A program made the translations under genes and the position numbers. DNA of 7,281 nucleotides from CAZQEZ01 sp964592475 (GTDB lineage Bacteria; Bacteroidota; Bacteroidia; Cytophagales; Cyclobacteriaceae), in contig CAZQEZ010000192.1 in the NCBI GenBank assembly GCA_964592475.1, positions 1-7,281 of the forward strand. Direction: 5' to 3'. Below are positions 5,601 through 7,281 of this stretch, one piece after another (the stretch's first letter is position 1; the number at the start of each line of letters is the position of its first letter). The notes under the pieces are model-generated. The model worked only from the letters and a program-made list of their open reading frames with translations. It did no database searches and was not told the DNA's origin.

Positions 5601-5843
5601 ATGGTGGAGCGGTTAAAAAATAAATTAGCAATAATACTTGTTACACTAGGTATTGGAATATTATTAGCGATCAGTATCTTCAATGGGTTGGTAAAAGAGT
5701 TTTTTCTCTCCAGGTTTTTCGAAAATTTATTAATTGTAATAGTTGGATGGGTAATAATGGTAATTATTATTTTGCTTGCCATGCAGTATTTGCAAGGTGT
5801 TGTCACTGATTTACGACTATCGCCTATGGAAAAATCCAATTAA
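5601..5843 (+). CDS. Small two-helix membrane protein, function unknown
   Basis: From ATG 5601 the protein has 80 residues: a short basic N-terminus (MVERLKNK), a first hydrophobic helix (LAIILVTLGIGILLAISIF, about 9-27), a linker with charged residues (NGLVKEFFLSRFFEN), a second hydrophobic helix (LLIVIVGWVIMVIIILLAM, about 43-61), and a short polar tail ending PMEKSN. A TTG at 5565 could extend it by 12 residues (…DSFKIKKTIIV), and the next in-frame stop upstream is at 5538, so the start is not certain. The residue pattern, with positive charges before helix 1, favours this strand over the overlapping minus-strand frame. I do not recognise the family. It reads in the same direction as the lipoprotein gene 82 nt downstream. 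Confidence 0.6.
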   Translation: MVERLKNKLAIILVTLGIGILLAISIFNGLVKEFFLSRFFENLLIVIVGWVIMVIIILLAMQYLQGVVTDLRLSPMEKSN

Positions 5844-5868
5844 AAATGATCTTCTTAACCTATTATTA

Positions 5869-5898
5869 TTTGATTATAACCTATTGGTATTGTATTTG
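5869..5898 (+). promoter_or_regulatory. Candidate Bacteroidota-type promoter for the DUF6146-like lipoprotein gene
   Basis: TTTG at 5869-5872 and TGTATTTG at 5891-5898 are separated by 18 nt and match the -33 TTTG and -7 TAnnTTTG elements of the Bacteroidota primary sigma factor, with one mismatch in the -7 box. Initiation about 7 nt after the box would leave a leader of roughly 20 nt before ATG 5926. This suggests the lipoprotein gene has its own promoter. Confidence 0.4.
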
Positions 5899-5925
5899 TA
5901 ATATTTAAAATTAAAGTATAATACC

Positions 5926-6306
5926 ATGAAAAAAATATTAATAATTCTTTTTGCAATCTGTACTTCTTGTGCTACCAATCCATCGGGCAATAGCGTGCAA
6001 AAACCGATTAACTCAGATATTGCCATCCAATCAAATGAAGAGGAAGAAGAACACGACATTATTATTGACGATCCGGCTTTTGATTCGTGGCTTATTACCA
6101 ATGGAGATCCGCGTTTTCAACACGACAATGAATATTATAAAAATTGGAATCAGCAATACGTGTCTTATTGGAACAGCCGCTATCAAAATCACATCAATTT
6201 TGATTATAATACTGATTACGGGTACGAGGTAAATTACAAGTTATTTCATTTTTTCCAATTTATGAAAGCTCGCTATGGGGTAGACTTACCTGGCAGAATA
6301 CGTTGA
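5926..6306 (+). CDS. DUF6146-like lipoprotein
   Basis: This 126-residue lipoprotein has signal MKKILIILFAICTSC with the lipidated Cys at 15. A Ser/Asn-rich linker leads to an acidic run of five Glu (38-42), HDIIIDDPAFDSWLIT (43-58), and an aromatic-rich domain with YYKNWNQQYVSYWNSR (70-85) and DYGYEVNYKLFHFFQFM (97-113), ending in YGVDLPGR. The order 'I-x-D-P-x-F-D-S-W … Y-x-x-NWN-x-QYV … Y-x-x-E-x-NY-x-LF-x-FF' is what I recall for the DUF6146 family of Bacteroidota, whose function is unknown. The acidic stretch directly after the anchor could keep the protein at the outer membrane or expose it, but that is inference. The start is fixed by the signal peptide. The 3' end faces the minus-strand DUF3592-like gene across about 100 nt. 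Confidence 0.85.
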   Translation: MKKILIILFAICTSCATNPSGNSVQKPINSDIAIQSNEEEEEHDIIIDDPAFDSWLITNGDPRFQHDNEYYKNWNQQYVSYWNSRYQNHINFDYNTDYGYEVNYKLFHFFQFMKARYGVDLPGRIR

Positions 6307-6408
6307 TTATTAGATGAATAATTTTGTGTGGATTCAAGTCATAAATACAACTCAATTCTCTATAATACTTGATGGCAATGTAGTTCCAATAAACCAGATG
6401 ATTTCCGC

Positions 6409-6858
6409 TCAATTTTTAACCTTTAGTAATAATGCCAATATAAAAAGTATAAAAGCTACATCAATAGAAACACAAACTATCAATCTTCTATCTAGTACTT
6501 TATTGCCTTGAACATCTGATATCTCTGGCTCAGAGGGCAGATAAGATATTGTTACTTGAGAGTTAGATTTCAAGCGTTGATATAAGTTTTCGTTTATTTG
6601 CTTCTTTTTTGTATAACTGGTGACATCTCCTGCAGATTGATTGATTTCATAGCGGTACTTTATAAAATAAGAGTTGGGTGCTTTAAGTCCAATAGGTTTG
6701 TTAAGTTCAATCACTGTGGCTTGAGTAGTGATCCCCGAGTTGTGAAGTTCCTTTGCCGTCTTCCATTCTATAAAAGTGAATATATTAAAGACTAACACAA
6801 AGATAATTAAGGCAGTGGGAAAAATTAATATTAAAATCCATGTGATTATTTTATTCAT
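6409..6858 (-). CDS. DUF3592-like membrane protein
   Basis: This 149-residue protein has one transmembrane helix at each end (about 4-29, WILILIFPTALIIFVLVF; and 126-146, LIVCVSIDVAFILFILALLL). They flank an extracytoplasmic or periplasmic β-rich domain. The domain shows the DUF3592 pattern: ATVIELN (47-53), FIKYRYEI (65-72), and VTISYLPSEPEIS (102-114), where a 'V-x-Y-x-P-x-x-P' end is typical. The biochemical role of this family is unknown. The start MNKIITW places the first helix correctly. It follows the gene at 6862-7215 by 3 nt, so the two are probably co-transcribed and translationally coupled. Its 3' end converges on the plus-strand lipoprotein gene. No clear terminator is visible in the 102-nt gap 6307-6408. 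Confidence 0.82.
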   Translation of the reverse strand: MNKIITWILILIFPTALIIFVLVFNIFTFIEWKTAKELHNSGITTQATVIELNKPIGLKAPNSYFIKYRYEINQSAGDVTSYTKKKQINENLYQRLKSNSQVTISYLPSEPEISDVQGNKVLDRRLIVCVSIDVAFILFILALLLKVKN

Positions 6859-6861
6859 AAA

Positions 6862-7215
6862 TTAATTTAAAAGGTATAATTTAATTATCTTTAACCCTTC
6901 TTGAGTTTGAACGGAAGATGTACTGCTTTGTGACGGAGCTTTTTGTAAACCGACTTGAGTGGCGAAGGTTAGCAGACTAGTTATTGTACTTTTAGCCTGA
7001 TCCATAGCTTGACTCATTTCGGCATAGAGATGAGTTTTCGCCTCCTCCTCCGAAATTTCAAAATCAGCTAATTTTGCTGAATCTACTTTATTTTTCTCAC
7101 CCCCAATGGTGTAGATGATAAAATTGCCACTAGGCAGTTCTTGAGTAACCGGAATTAAAAAATATCGAGTTCCATCAGAATCCGTACAAAGGTATTGTAC
7201 GTCTTTAATTTCCAT
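6862..7215 (-). CDS. Hypothetical protein with a helical acidic centre
   Basis: I do not recognise this 117-residue protein. It has no signal peptide or membrane segment. The N-terminal 40 residues look like a small β-rich unit (VQYLCTDSDGTRYFLIPV…GNFIIYTIGG). Next comes an acidic amphipathic helix (DFEISEEEAKTHLYAEMSQAM, residues 51-71), a more hydrophobic helix (ITSLLTFATQVGL, 78-90), a Ser/Gln-rich low-complexity linker (APSQSSTSSVQTQ, 93-105), and a short hydrophobic end (LKIIKLYLLN). It is the first gene of a two-gene unit with the DUF3592-like gene 3 nt downstream, which suggests a shared function at the membrane. The 66 nt upstream to the window edge are AT-rich without an obvious TAnnTTTG box. 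The tight spacing supports its being real. Confidence 0.7.
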   Translation of the reverse strand: MEIKDVQYLCTDSDGTRYFLIPVTQELPSGNFIIYTIGGEKNKVDSAKLADFEISEEEAKTHLYAEMSQAMDQAKSTITSLLTFATQVGLQKAPSQSSTSSVQTQEGLKIIKLYLLN

Positions 7216-7281
7216 ACTTAGTATATTATATTAATTAACTGATTTAATTACTCTAGATATTTAACTGGGGAGTTGACCAGA

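Noticed and set aside
5507..5839. Minus-strand 110-codon open frame opposite the small membrane protein gene
   Set aside because: It is the antisense of a clear two-helix membrane protein. It is rich in Ile/Thr/Asn, as expected from AT-rich antisense, with no recognisable domain.
6314..6511. Plus-strand 65-codon open frame starting 8 nt after the lipoprotein stop
   Set aside because: It overlaps the last 100 nt of the DUF3592-like gene on the other strand and shows no recognisable domain. The placement just after a stop is suggestive, but the overlap makes it unlikely to be real.

Overview
The window looks like chromosomal DNA from a member of the Bacteroidota. The evidence is the AT-rich composition, the lack of clear Shine-Dalgarno sequences, short lipoproteins starting MKK..., TAnnTTTG-type promoter boxes, a RecQ paralogue with the zinc cluster near its C-terminus (an architecture I associate with this phylum), and a DUF6146-like lipoprotein. 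I cannot resolve the class or genus from sequence alone.

Layout. Positions 1-910 are a very AT-rich, accessory-looking stretch. They hold a lipoprotein gene broken by a frameshift and running off the left edge, and a 67-residue winged-helix/HTH protein with three perfect 9-bp tandem repeats just upstream. Positions 910-2817 encode a full-length RecQ-family helicase. Positions 2818-3304 hold no gene. They contain nested inverted repeats inside a candidate 294-bp non-autonomous mobile element: a 9-bp flanking direct repeat, 11-bp terminal inverted repeats, two inverted REP-like hairpins that differ by compensatory changes, and a strong terminator hairpin. Positions 3305-5352 are a tight four-gene minus-strand operon with overlaps of 8, 4 and 1 nt: thioredoxin-fold protein, TIP30-like NAD(P)-binding protein, D-aminoacyl-tRNA deacylase (dtd), and MazG-like NTP pyrophosphohydrolase. 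Positions 5353-6306 switch to the plus strand with a two-helix membrane mini-protein and a DUF6146-like lipoprotein. Positions 6409-7215 return to the minus strand with a gene of unknown function followed 3 nt later by a DUF3592-like membrane protein.

How the genes work together. The central operon has a housekeeping theme: Dtd clears D-amino acids from tRNA, the MazG-like protein probably clears aberrant nucleotides, and the thioredoxin-fold and SDR-like proteins are plausibly redox-related. RecQ acts in DNA repair. The flanking small exported and membrane proteins have no assignable function. I see no convincing new multi-gene system such as a defence island, biosynthetic cluster or CRISPR array. 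The most unusual content is the structured repeat element between recQ and the operon, followed by the 9-bp repeat array before the HTH gene and the frameshifted lipoprotein.
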